A DNA stretch of 64,000 nt from Pontederia crassipes (taxonomy: Eukaryota > Streptophyta > Magnoliopsida > Commelinales > Pontederiaceae): contig CM060183.1 of NCBI GenBank assembly GCA_030549335.1, positions 33,292,768-33,356,767 on the forward strand. The letters run 5' to 3'. The notes below the pieces were generated by a model, which ran no database searches, had not been told where the DNA came from, and saw nothing but the letters and a program-made list of their open reading frames with translations. Made by a program: the position numbers and the translations under genes. Each line of letters starts with the position of its first letter. Position 1 is the stretch's first letter. Below, one piece after another: positions 36,444-49,431 of the stretch.

Positions 36444-38379
36444 CCATTTATATCTTAATCTTTGGATTTTTCGATTCGATTATATTCTTGTAGGAGCAAA
36501 AAAAAAGTTTTTGCCTTTGATCAACGTGATAACTTCAAAGATCGATTCGAAGCTATTAGCACTCGTCGAATCACTTAAGACACAAAGATGCAGCAATGAG
36601 TCATCTGTATTTTGTATTTCACTCCACATGAGTTTAAGTCTTGATGAAAGTGAGAATATTAAAAGACATTTGTAAATTAATTCAGTTAATTTAAGGGGTA
36701 AAAAAATAAGCTAACTTTTCTCTTTCTAAAGTTAACTTTTACCTTGGCTGTGGAATATGTTGAACGATGTTTACATACTCTCTTTTTCCCCGGCTCAACG
36801 TCTAATATTTTTCGAGCTAATTGACCACTCTATACTCCATTACCAATTGAGAAGGGACAGAGAAAGGATACATATGGACAAGAACAAAATTTGAGCTTGT
36901 CCTGTTAGCGAGCCGGACATATATACGATTCTTTTTTTTTTTTTGAACATATATACGAATCGAATACCAATTGGATACGCATGTGGTGGCGTACAACTAC
37001 TCAGACAGCTATGTGTTTAGGTGCACTGCAGGGTAAAGTCCCTATTAATCAACATTAATTGTTAATTAATTAATCAATTAATTAGACCAACATGTTTGAT
37101 TAGGTGCAGCTTGTTCTTTCTCTAACTTGCCGTTCACTGTGCAGCTTATCAATCATATGATATGCCTCTGCATGCATGTGGACTGTGGAGGGATTCTTCC
37201 AGGAAAGCTACTCTTTTTTAATTGTCATTAATTTGATTAATATTGTTATAGATGAACCGGAGAGTTCAACAAATTCATGCTTCCTGTGACAAAACGTGGA
37301 ACCTTTTCTCGCCATCAAATTTTATGATGAGAATATATTGTGGATGAAGTTTATTTTCTCATCATTTTTCCCCGCTGCCAAAGTTAGAGAAGGATGAATA
37401 TAATTATACGTTAGTTTATCTTATTAATTAAATAGTAAATTTGATTATGATCTTATTATTCAATTTGATGTGATGATCAATTTTTTTAAAAAATTTAAGT
37501 TGTAGGTCGTGTGGACTGTTGACAACTTTAATCTAATCTAATTTGGATAATAAATGAAAAAAAATAATATATTTTTAATAAGAACTTAATGAGATTTGAA
37601 CTCAATACTTCTAACTTTGATACAATATTAAAATTGATGTGCTGATAATTTTCGTAAAAATTTAACTCGTTAAAAAGAGAAACATGAATAGATTTTATAT
37701 TCTTAACACTTGTTATCATCATTAAATATTTTTAATGCAATGTAGATTTCTATAAAAAGATAGCTTAAAAGTACTGTTTTGAGTGATAATGTTCAAATGC
37801 AATGATGTTAAAGGAGATTAAGTGCATGTTAGGGTCTACTTCACTTAGCACCTAAAAGTGTCTATTAAGATAATGGCCTCAGTAGGTACACTTTTGCTCT
37901 TTCTAACTTGATCAAATAATTAAGAAGAGACACATGTCATCTAACGAAAAAGAAAAAAAAAATTGAGAAACACACGTCAGATCATCAAATTGAGTGCTTT
38001 GACAAAAGTAGTAATAAAATCAATGATCATGTTCTTGTGTTAACTTCCATAAAATCATAAAGTTACCAACACATGACCTTGTGTTACTATTTTTTCGATA
38101 GGAAAAAAAATTAACATATACTTTAAATTAATATATAAATATTTTTTAATTTAATAAATAAAATTAATGTTCTGCATGATTCATGTTCGAATCACACAAC
38201 TCAAAACAGTCCACTCACCATCTATTATTTCCCTTTTTTCATAGCTGGATCCAGAGAGAAGCAGGTAACTTTTTTCCCCCCCTCTCTCTCTGTGCAATGG
38301 AGATTCCATTTAAACTGCCGTTACAACCGAAATATGCACAAATTTAGGCCTCATGGGGATAACTGACTAACTGAGCAAC

Positions 38380-38520
<141 letters not shown>

Positions 38521-38768
38521 TTATCCTAATTCCATCTCCCAAGGCGGAATCGCTGGCGGGCCCCAACGAGGCGCAAAATAATTGAGGCGTCGAACGCGGC
38601 CATCCTGACGTGGATCCGCGCTGTGTCTGACTCCCACCGTCGGGAACCCTTCGCCGTTTGCACCCGTATCCACCCCCACCAATGGACGGGCGCCGCGTGG
38701 CCTCTCGGCTGTCCCCACCCTGTTCGCGGCGCGCCGCTCGTACACGTCGTCACGGCTGGATCCGCGGC

Positions 38769-38777
38769 GTATATAAT
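38769..38777 (+). promoter_or_regulatory. TATA box of the DUF506 gene
   Basis: GTATATAAT lies in a GC-rich context about 150 bp before the start codon, which leaves room for a transcription start near 38800 and a 5' UTR of about 120 bases. Confidence 0.6.
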
Positions 38778-38923
38778 GGAGGATCTAGCGGGTGGGCTTG
38801 TCGGGGAAGGGGAGCGACGTAGCAAAGATCCGGCGATATCCGTCTTTCATAATTATTCTTTTCCTGAAAATTTTGTACGTTCGGAAGAGGAAGAGGAGGA
38901 GGAGGAGGAGGAGCGGGACTTTG

Positions 38924-40457
38924 ATGGATAACAGGATGAGCTTGTCTGACACGGTGTTTGAGTTCCTAGAGGAAGGGGAAGGAGAAGGAAGCGACCGGAG
39001 CTCCGACGGGAGCTACCGTCGCGGCTTCGACGACGGGATCGACAGCGACGGCGAAGAAACGGAGACCGGAGGCGCCGCCGCCGTAAACAAGGCCTACTGG
39101 GAGACGCAGCACCGGATTCTTCAAGTAAGACATTCGTGTAGATTGATCAGAACGCAGACTTAGTTTCTTCTTTTTTCTCTCTCGCAATTTTGGGCACATA
39201 AAACTAATAGCAATTTGTTTGCCCACATTGGGAACACGCTTCTGAGAATTGAGATGCCTTTGAATCGTACAATCGTCACTTTTTTTGTGGGAAACGACAT
39301 GTAAAAAGGACTAGCTAGAAAAGAAAAAGAAGAAGATGAAGAAACACGGGAGAGGACGAATAGAATTGTATACGTTGATTTGCCTGATGCTTAATTAGGA
39401 TTATAGATTGTTTTTTTTTTTCTGCTAATGTTCTTTTATGTTGATCATGTAAACTAAAATCTGCTCTGCAATTGGTACAGGAATCGTTGTCCCGGACGAC
39501 CTCCACAGAGACGAAAATACGACAGCGAACAGAGCATATAGTGAGGAAGATGAGATCTGCAGGTTCAGTCTGTGGCTGCTCGAACCAACTCACGAAGGAC
39601 TGCTGCCGGAACTGTGCGCTAAAACACATCGCCGAGAAGCTCCGGGAAGCAGGACTGAACAGCGCCCTTTGCAAGTCCAAGTGGAGGAGGTCACCGGACA
39701 TACCTTCTGGTAATCATCTGCTGTTGATCAATAATTATCTGCTCAATTTTCCATACATTAAAGTGTATGGAGTTCATCGAGTCACGGGCAGCACATCAGA
39801 TGACTGATGCATCTTCATAATTTTCCAACCACATGGTGTCAAGCATGTTGCTTTCTGACAAGTTGCAGAATGGTTCCAGACCATGGACTTAGATTTTAAT
39901 CTCTTTTGCTTTCAGAAGAAAAAAAAATATCTGAACTGAATTGTCTCCCAGATCACTAGTACTCGCTGCATAATTTTTTACTTTGTTTGCAAAGATATTG
40001 ATAAGTTGCTGGCAATGCGTGGCCTGCAGGCGAACACAGCTACGTGGACGTAGTGACGGAGGCGAAGAACGGGAAGAAAGGCGACATGAGGGTAGTGATC
40101 GAGCTGAACTTTCGAGCTGAGTTCGAGATGGCGCGGGGCAGCCGGGAGTACAACAGCCTCGTGAGCAGCCTGCCGGAGGTGTTCGTGGGCAAGGCCGAGA
40201 GGCTGAAGGGCGTGGTCAAGATCGTCTGCGGCGCGGCGAAGAAGTGCATGAAGGAGAACAAGATGCACATGGGCCCGTGGAGGAAGCACAAGTACATGCA
40301 GTCCAAGTGGCTGGAGACGCCCGAGCGGATCGTGCCGCAGCCGTGGACGTTCGTGCCGCCGTCGCCGGCGGCGGCCTCGGAGCGGCAGGTGCCCAAGCTG
40401 AGAGCCTCCATGCTCACCTTCGACCTGCACTGCAGCACCCCTGTGGAGGTCGTCTGA
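38924..40457 (+). CDS. DUF506 (PDDEXK-like) family protein
   Basis: The three exons 38924-39124, 39481-39709 and 40030-40457 have GT/AG boundaries and matching phases, encoding 285 residues. The start MDNRMSLSDTVFEFLEEGEG gives the acidic N-terminus usual in the family. The diagnostic core is present: CGCSNQLTKDCCRNCALKHI, GLNSALCKSKWRRSPDIPSG, then HSYVDVV, VVIELNFRAEFEMAR, LPEVFVGK, and MGPWRKHKYMQSKW. The family was annotated by remote similarity to PDDEXK nucleases; some Arabidopsis members (RXR1) restrain root-hair growth under phosphate control. Nuclease activity has not been assigned on sequence alone and is not claimed. Exon 3 is very GC-rich, in contrast to the AT-rich introns. Confidence 0.93.
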
Positions 40458-41254
40458 TCTGATCGCTCCCCATGGTGACAACCGGCGAAGTCGGACACCA
40501 CCCGTGATTTTAATATTCCCCCTAAACAACTAGTTATTCCAGTTTTGCGATCATTAATAAGCGCTAAGCTTGTAAATTACATAGTACTTTAGATAGAGAG
40601 AGAGAGAGACTAATAGCCTTCATCATCCTCTGACAAAGAACCTCTGCTAGGATTTGGCATGAGCGATGAGTCAACTTAGTAGTAGTACGTACCTATCGAA
40701 GGTGTTACAGTACCCAAAGTATATTATATATTAGATTTATCGGAGAACAAATAATTCTTATAGTAAATTGTGTTTCTCTCCTCAGTATTGCAACTATAAT
40801 CTTATTAGTATAAATACATTAATATCAATATAGTAAAGTTCTATAAACATAATTCGACCGAGAAAATGTGCGGCTATGACACTGGAAATTGTCCGTGAGA
40901 TTTTTATTTCCTATCGTAAAATGATCTACTACCTTGATGGAATATGCCATCAAATGATTGTTTTTAAAATAAAAAAATGATTCCAACGAATTGTAAAAAT
41001 ACAACTTAATTCGAGTTGATATCCTACATAAAAAAGATTAAAGAAAGAACCTATCAACGAGTAACTTGGAAATGCTACATTACAAATTACAAATAAGTAC
41101 GCAAAAGGCTTCCGAAATTCGACTCGGCATAGCTTCCATTCTTAACGGCCAAACTTTGTTTGAACCCGTCCTATTAATTTTTAATATTTTAATTAAAAAT
41201 ATTGAAGTGTTATATTATAATATCCACAAAAAATTGGATATTATAATATATATA
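40458..41254. other. 3' flank of the DUF506 gene
   Basis: Probable 3' UTR (with a short GA run near 40595) followed by AT-rich intergenic DNA. No other feature seen. Confidence 0.5.
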
Positions 41255-42838
41255 GGGTTTAATGTATACGTTAAACACCTTTTTCTTCTCAGTTTGATAA
41301 GTACAATCTCAATCATTCATATCCGATCTGATGATTCAAATTGGATTTAATCGGATGCCATCAAAATTTGATCGATCGGCTCTCATCCATCTCATGAGAT
41401 GCCCATTCACACCCTCTCTCTCTCTCGCGCGCGTATTGTGCCAAAAGCTGCGATGGAGGATCTTCTCGGGGGCAGGAGGTGGAGGTGTCGGCGGCACATC
41501 GTTGGAGAGGCGTCGAAGGCGATGAACTCGGAGGAAGGTTGGGAGTTTTGGACACGGCGCCGGGGTTTCGACGGTGGGGATGGAGGTCCATGAGTTTCGG
41601 CCTCCTGGCACCAACGAGCGCCGATATGAATTGATGGTCGTTGAAGGGAAGCAGATCTAGATTGAAGGGAGGGAAGGAGGAGAGAGAGGAGGAGATCGAG
41701 AGAGGAAGGGAAGGAGGGAGGGAGGATGGAGAGGGGGAGATCGGGGGAGGGAGGGAGAGGGGGAGATGAGAGAGAGAGAGCACATTGGATCATCGGTCGT
41801 CGGAGCTCTTGCTTGGATCTAGGGGTGAGCAAAATCGTGACCGGGACAGGGTCTCGGCCGACCCGGTCCCGACTCGGTTTGCTCCGGGTTTTCAGAAAAT
41901 GAGACCTGGTCCCGGACCCGGTTCCGGGATGGACAAAAATCGGGAATTCCTGGTTGTCCTCGTTTGACCATAGAAAAGGTTAAATAATAAATCAAATAGT
42001 AAAAAAATTAATATTATTATATAAATATGATAATATTAATTAAATTATATATATGATAATATAAAATAATGTATATTTAAAATATATACCAAATAAAATA
42101 TAATTTTTTATTTAAAATAAACATAAATATACTATTTAAAAATAAATTAATATTAATATAATATATTTAACTGGGTCGGGACCGGATTCAGGTTTTAATA
42201 ATCCAGACCCGGTCCCGACTCGGTCCCGGCCGGGTCTCAAAGAAATGAGACCCGATCCCCACCCGGTTGGTAATCGGGTCGGGAAAAAACTTGGAAAATC
42301 TGGGTCGGGGCGACCGGATCGTCCCAGCCCGTGCTCATCCCTACTTGGATCGTCGACTGTTGGAGCACTTTAGTCTGCCTGGATCGCACTTGGATCGAGA
42401 GAGGAAGAGGAGAAGATCGCGAGAGGGAGAGATTACTAGTGTCGGAGCTCTCTCCTAAATCGCTAGAGTGCCGGAGTGAGAGAGGGAAAGAGGGGGAGCG
42501 CTTCAGAGAGAGAGAGAGAGAGAGGAGGGAGGGAGAAAGAAAGGAAGAGAGAGAGAGAGGAAAAGAGAGCGCCATGGATTGCCAACGTCGGAGCTTTCAC
42601 CTTGATCGCTCGGAGCGAGAGAGGGAGAGCTTCAACGGAGAGAAGAAGAGAGGGGAAGAGAGAGATAGAGACTAGAGAGGGGGAGGTGGAAAATCTCACG
42701 AAAGGTAAAGAAAATCTTGCAAGATATAGATAAAAAGCTCGTGTGCTTTTATATCAGCCACCAAATTTAATTTGAACGATTGAGATTGTGCTTCACATGA
42801 TTGTGAAACAAAGGGTGTTTCACGTATAAATTAAAGGC
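41255..42838. mobile_element. Long-TIR (MULE-like) element hosting a nested hAT MITE
   Basis: The left end GGGTTTAATGTATACG and the right end, read inversely, GCCTTTAATTTATACG continue as imperfect inverted repeats for about 80 bases, sharing AAACACC and ACAATCTCAATC. Flanks are ATATATATA and ATATATATT, a possible 9-bp duplication in a TA-rich target. The interior is GA-rich and encodes nothing recognisable. Without the nested insert (524 bp plus one 8-bp duplicate) it would be about 1.05 kb. Confidence 0.5.
41812..42351. mobile_element. hAT-type MITE with 8-bp target-site duplication
   Basis: The element 41820-42343 (524 bp) starts TAGGGGTGAGC and ends GTGCTCATCCCTA, so the ends are inverse of each other. 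It is flanked by CTTGGATC on both sides (41812-41819 and 42344-42351), the 8-bp duplication expected of hAT transposition. Both subterminal parts are GC-rich with repeated GGTCCCGA/CGGGTC motifs, and the core is AT-rich. There is no transposase, so it depends on another element. Confidence 0.88.
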
Positions 42839-45597
42839 ATATATATTTCTCTTGGTAGAAGAATTAAAGATGAATTCAACATGATTGGGCCAGGCCTCGG
42901 CTTGAATCTGTTGGGCTTTAATATTTCATTTTTTGTCACAAATTGGTAGAACGAATAGATTTTATAGAGGAAACAAAATTTGTCAAGCCTGCATATTGGG
43001 CCAGGCCTCAGCTTGAATCTATTGGGCTAGAGCTCAGTTTGACCCATAGACTTGATGCATTGAGCCAGGCCTCGGACAGACCCCTATTGGGCCGCACTAT
43101 CCGACTTGGACGATTTGGGTTTATGCAGCAGAAATGATTTATCTAATTACGGGAGACTTTTACGACTGTTGTCGAATTTAAAAACTCCTTAAAATTACTA
43201 ATTAATTCAATTTTTCTATATAGACAACGGACATTAATATTTATAATTTGTGTATTTAGCTCTAAATATTTATAATATTTATAATTCTGCTAATCTCTTT
43301 TATGCTATGTTGTAAAATGTACCCCGCTGTCCGCTGAGCGTACATGGAGTGAAATTTAAAATAAATATTATCGATAAATAAATAATGTAGGGACGGGTGC
43401 CCTTATGTGCAGAAGGGTAAAAAGTGTATATATATATAACATAAGGATTTTTTTTACAAATTCTAAGGAAAAAACAAACAGAAATGTGTAAAAAAAAAAA
43501 GTAAGGGGGCAATTTTATAATTCAGATCTAGGTGCAAAAATAGGTTAATTCTCAGAAAGATTATGAATTAAAGAATCGTAAGAGGTTACATAAAGGAGAT
43601 ACTATCTTTTTGTTCCTTTTGCTTCTTTATGTTGTAATTTTGAATTGTAAGGGAAATGAAGTTTTTTTTTATTTAATATTTGTGAGTGATAATATATGAT
43701 GTAACTTCAACACCCCAAATGTTTTTTTTTTATTAACAACATTATTGTCATCACGTTGAAATCCTCATAATTTTTCTTATTCTCAATAATTTGATTGAAA
43801 GATGTAAGAATAGCATGCCTTTATCAAGAATTGTGATGGCAATTGCATATCACTAGAAATGCTTAATGTTTTCAAGATCATTTAAGACTTTGGAGGAAAA
43901 CTCCAAATAAACAATTTTCTAAATAAACAGAAAATGACCTAGATAATATGGTTATGCCACTCATTAAATATTTATTATGCACGTAGTTCTCATTGTTGAG
44001 AAGAAAATAAATGGGCAAGAGTTCGATAAATGTACGTTTCTTTTATTTAAATATCAATAAAATGGCATCGGTTTTAATAGATTGCCATCTTTTGACCTAA
44101 AAAAAATATCGATTAAATCTAACAGTGGACTTGGTGTCTGGCTCCAAATAGTGTTTTTATTATTTAATTTTAGAAGTTAATATACCTAGTGGTCAAGACG
44201 GTCGATTTTTTTTAACCGTCGATTCGTTAATAATTGAGTGATTAAAATTTTCATTTGAGTGTGTCATAGATTTGAACTGTAAAATCGATAATTAAAAAAA
44301 ATTAATGTCCCTTGAAAAGTAGATGTGCTTTGTAGATACTTTTATTGTCTTAAATATCATCAATTGAGTCCTTGGTTGTCATTTTTTATGCTTCATGGAA
44401 GTAACTGTTTGTAGGCATCTCCATTAAAATTTTAAAATATTTACATAAATATTGATTATCTAGTTTTATATTTCGTGTGACTAAAGGCTTGTTTGGTTCA
44501 AAAATTTATTAAGGGAAGAAAAGGGAAAAGAGAGAAAAATAAAAGATGGAAAGAGAAAGAAATAAAATGAAGGAGAATAATTAGTATGACATTAGTAATG
44601 AGAAATGAAGAGAACGAAGATTTAATTTAGATATTTTATTTTTTATATGTGTATTTATATGTTAACTCTATAAGATTAAGTATGAAAAATTATTTTAATT
44701 ATACATTTTCCTTTTTTTCATCTCGATTTGAAGGAAAAAAATAAGATATTAAAAAAAATCTTCCTATTTTCTCTTTAACTTAAATTCAATCAAACTAAGA
44801 GAACATATTCTCCTCCTTTCCTTCCTCCCTCCTTATCCTCCTTTTCTCCTCCTTATTTTCCTTTCACCTCAACCATCACAGGCACTAAAAAAAAAACAAC
44901 ATAAAATTAGATGGGCTAACTAAATGAGAAAAAGAATTAGCATGGCTACGTACTATTAATTACAATGATGTTTTCGTCTTGTACTAACAGGGGGAGCCAT
45001 GGACGAATTCAACAAAATATGATGGCCCCATGATGTTTTGAGTTTTGTGTTCTTCCATGGTAAAGACTCTCAAGTCTATCTATATAGTATATATTTTTAA
45101 TTGATGTCAAGTATAATTGCAGTAACTCGTCGTTACTTATTTCACACGGTTTCATTTCGTTAATTTATTTATAAACTAAAACATGTGATAGCTTTAACTA
45201 AACTCGAAGGACGAAAAAAAATGCAAATTAGTTTCTTTTAGATTGATTATATTATAGCATAATCCACATTTCTTTGTCTTCCTTACTGTTTTTTTTTTGT
45301 TCAAGTCTTAAGTCATTTTAAGCCGTATAAAAATTTGGATCATTATTTTTTGGATTTAATGGGATCTGCTCCCAAATTTAGGGCTCCACCATCTCCTTTC
45401 AAGGGATGGATCTTTGGATAACCGTGACGAGGGGTGGTGAAGGCAGCGATGGCGAGGGCAGTGAGGTCTCGCCAACGCGGCGGCGAGGGTTCTTGGACGA
45501 AGAGGTACTTGAAGGCACAAGGGTAGATTGATAGAAATCTCTGCTAAAATATCCACTCACGAATGCAGCGGTGAGGGTTCTTGAGCGGTGAGGAAGT
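42839..45597. other. Intergenic DNA, mostly AT-rich
   Basis: A stretch at 42880-43130 repeats GGGCCAGGCCTC and similar phrases three times. A purine-rich patch lies at 44485-44640. A moderately GC-rich patch at 45361-45597 has no recognisable product. No gene is supported. Confidence 0.5.
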
Positions 45598-46189
45598 ATT
45601 CATGTAACGCCTCACATATCGGCAAACATGGAAGGTATTCAAAAATCAAATTTGAGTGCAAATAAGGAAAAAATTTGAATAAAAAAAAAGAAAAGAGAAA
45701 CGAAACGAAATTCCCAATCAGGGGAGGAACCTCCTCCCCCGATTGCTCCTGTGACTCGTCGGTTGAGAGGCCGGCCGAGGCTATAAGAGGGCACGAGGGG
45801 AAACCCTCGCGCCCCCTTGAACCTTCTCCCGATCGGCTGCTCTCCACCCTTCGATTCTTCGTCTTCCTCAGCTTCGGCGAACCGCACACGTGCGACTGAG
45901 GCAACCAGTGGACGTCCAAGGCACAACGACCTCTCCCTCGACACGCTCAGAGGACGGCCGCACCCTTCTCATGTGACAGGACTGATCAGCACCGGAGAAG
46001 ACAACGCAGGGATCTCGACGAACCGAAATCCCCATAGACGATAAACTATTAATCGTATGATGCACATGATGATTCCACCTTGATCTAGAGTCGATGGACT
46101 CTACTTTATGTATCATGATCATTGTTATTTGATGGCCGGAAGTTGGCCGGAAAGGAGGAAGAAGACGGGCGCACGACGCGCTCTATTTT

Positions 46190-46525
46190 TGGTCGTGACG
46201 GCACGGCCGTGCCATGTGAGTGGTAGGGCGTGTCCGGTCCTGAGGTCAACGGCCGACTCACGGCACGGGCGTGCCGGAGAAATACGACCGTGCCCCTTAC
46301 AAGAACTGAACGGTCGACCAATATGAAACTAGCGACCCGATCGTCAGGACACGGGCATGCCAGTGATAAGCACGACCGTGGAAGCGACACAGTCATGCCA
46401 TAGAGTGACACGGCCGAGACAACGGTACGAGCATGCCAGAAGTGGCAAGGCCATGACAATGGCACAGATGTGCCAGAGAAGGAACGACCGAACAATAATC
46501 GCACGACCGTGCCAAAAGAAGGAAC
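46190..46525. repeat. Array of imperfect CACGGCCGTGCC-type palindromes
   Basis: Roughly ten diverged copies of a 12-14 base near-palindrome (GCACGGCCGTGCC, GCACGGGCGTGCC, CACGACCGTGCC, CACGGGCATGCC and similar) lie at irregular spacing of about 20-60 bases, inside the outer solo LTR. Many variants differ by C-to-T or G-to-A, as expected from decay of methylated sites. Confidence 0.6.
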
Positions 46526-47227
46526 AGCCATGACATCAGAGGGCCGATTTCAATACAAGAGCTGATTTGGCTCAAGTCGAACTCCGACTCAGCCCCCAGT
46601 CACGCGCATGAATCCCAGACTGAATAATCGACTCGGGTTTCCCCTTACCCGGTCCAAGTCTGGTTGCAAAAGACGTAAATACTCCTTTTGAACCTGAACT
46701 TTCATAGTTGGACCCCAACCTCGACAGGCCCACTCGAGGTCATGTGCAATACTGTAAAGACATTAATGAATTCTTCCCTCCCTAAGGATGGATCAGGACT
46801 TTGCATAATGATGTTATTGCCTCAGAGATAAGAGATCCGACTTTAACCTTTCTCTGACCCATGATTCTAAATTTCATAAATGATAAACAAGATATGTAAA
46901 GTAAAGATGAAATTAAGGGATTGCCATGTGCCATCCAAAGTACAAAGTAAAAATCATAATATAGTACAGAGAAAGTGGCAGGTAGTTGAGCTGAGGAGAC
47001 ACGTCTTTAAAGATCACTACTCCTGGGGTACAAGCCCTCTCCCATTTGTATTTCAAAAAGAGTGATGCATTGACATATTTCCTTCCCCAAAGAGGGCATG
47101 GATCACATGTTGTAACGCTAGAGGGACAGATAGCATAGCTGAGGAGACAATGAACCTACAAGTCTTCAATGACCACTCTTCCTGATGTACATATCCTCTC
47201 CCACATATATTTCGAAAAGGGTATGCA

Positions 47228-49431
47228 TTAGCTATAACGCCCCGAGACCAACGTGACTTTCACGTGCTCAGAGTCGTCCCAGAGGCGCTACTCAATTTTC
47301 TATAAAACATTTTTGCGGAATATAAATAATAAATACGGAAGACTTTTCAAAAATAATAACTAATAATCTATAATAATCGAAATGCTAAAACATCCATGAG
47401 TTTACAATTCTAATAAGTGCGGAAATAATAAAACTAAATCACTAGATCTAATGCCATGTGCAACATCTGTCTGCCACTGAGCGTAGCCACCTACAGGACC
47501 ATCCTCTACATCTCTCTCACCTGCACGGATCCAGGTACAGGGAAATATCCATGAGTACAAAAATATTCAGTACGTAGGGTCTAAAAGACAATCAATATAC
47601 TCAATCGAAAATAAGATAAAATCAATAATGAGTCGATTGAGCAGTCAATACAATAATCAATTAACAATTTATCAAGATGAACAATATATCAGGCCATGGT
47701 CAACAGACTAATGTAAATCAATAACAATTATTTCAATTAATACTTATCAATTGCCTGATTAATAAATCAATATTCAATTAACAATTTCTAATTCAATAAT
47801 CAATGGTCATTGGTCAATAACAATTCAATTCAATAGAGCAATAATAATTGTCAACTCCATGCCAATATATATCCAAATGACCATGATTTAATTCCATTCA
47901 CTTAAATTCCAATTTCAATTCAATTCAATTCGATTCGATTTTCAATGTTCGGAGTTATCCAATTCAATAAGGAGCCCTCAGTCAATTAAGGGACACCATG
48001 CCACTTTCATGCAGGCCAGTGGGGGGATCAGTGCCACGGCAAGCCCGATACGATTCAATGGGTTGTGTATGGTGAGAGACGAGTGGTCATACACAGGACA
48101 GCCATAGCTTATACACTATCTGCCCCATTCAATTCAATTCAATTCAATTAGTCCCGGCTTAGTGGCAATCAGTGAACATGGGCCCAGTAGCTTTCGGCTT
48201 TTATCTTGTTTACCTAAAATGTCTATCTTTAAATAAATTATCAATTTGATTAGATAAATTCTGAACTCAAAACTAAGTAGGTCAACAATACAATCAAAAT
48301 CAAAATTCATCATAATATGAACAGATCAATCACCAACAATATAATCAATACATCAAATTAATTAATTAATAATAATAATAATCAGTAATTAAAATTTACT
48401 CAAAATAAATAATAACTCTCGGTGGTGTACTCCCTGTTCATTACGGTCGTAACATCATTTTTTTTCTCTCTCCATCTTCTCTGATTTTACGATCGTAAAT
48501 TCTCTTCCATTTTTTTTCTACATCTTTCTCTCTCCAGATTTTACCTCCTATTCCATTATGGCCGTAAACTCCATTCTCTTAGTTTTTTTACCCCTTTCTC
48601 TCTCTACATTTCTATTTCGTTACGGCCGAAATTCTCTACCTCTCTATTTCATTGTGGCCGAAACCCTAACTCTTCGGCCGTAAACACTTTTTTTTTCTTT
48701 CATTTTTTTCTCTCTATTCCATTACGGCCGAAAACCCTAACTCTTCGGCCGTAACACCCCCTTTTTTTTTAATTCTCTCTCCACCCTTTTCTCGGCCGTA
48801 AAACTTTACTCTTCTCTCTCTTCCTCTCTATTCCATTACGGCCGTAAACTTCATTTTTTTTCTTTTGGCCGTAAATTTTCTTTCTCGTTCTACCTCCTTT
48901 ACTACCGTAAAACTCTTCCCTCTTTTCGGCCGGGAACATCACGTGTCGAACAAACAATTACAACCAGAAAATTACGACCGTAACAAATCTAACTTAAAAC
49001 TAAATTGCGTCGTAAAACCTCACGACACAATAAAAACCAAGCAGAATCCCCCCTACGTACCTGCGCGCCTTGTTTTCTGACGTCGCCGAAGACGAAGCCG
49101 AAAATCACGCAGACGAAGCCAAAACGTTCGTACCCCCTATTCTTATTTATAGTGTTGACAGATTTTTAATTATTCTCTAACCATATTATCTAATTTCAAT
49201 CAAATTAAATCCTCTAATTTATCCTTTTAACCACTCCCTATTTATTCTAATATTTAATTAGATAAATTACGAAATTAATTGAATAATCCTATCCCTAATC
49301 AAACTCCTCTCAATTTTATTTTATTTTCGGAATTATCAAATAAGTAATATTAATAACAATATTTTTTCAAAATAAAATAATAAAATATCTATTTATTAAA
49401 TCCTGAAAAAAATTAGGGTCGTTACATTAGC
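47228..49431. mobile_element. Solo LTR (nested), 5-bp duplication TTAGC
   Basis: The element 47233-49426 (2194 bp) starts TATAACGCCCCGAG and ends GGGTCGTTACA, with TTAGC at 47228-47232 and 49427-49431. It is inserted inside the outer solo LTR. The first dinucleotide is TA instead of TG. The first 110 bases match the start of the solo LTR at 50.7 kb very closely, so these two belong to one family. Confidence 0.85.
48440..48950. repeat. Array of GGCCGTAA motifs in a pyrimidine-rich tract
   Basis: About 13 copies of (TTACGGCCGTAAA)-like motifs, often preceded by TTCCATTA and separated by CT-rich spacers of 20-60 bases, inside the nested solo LTR. The matching part of the solo LTR at 50.7 kb keeps only a few traces (TTACGGCC, CTACGGC). 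Confidence 0.75.

Noticed and set aside
42237-42733. Ser/Leu- or Glu/Arg-rich proteins at 41.4-42.7 kb
   Set aside because: They come from GA/CT-rich repeats within the MULE-like element and have no domain.
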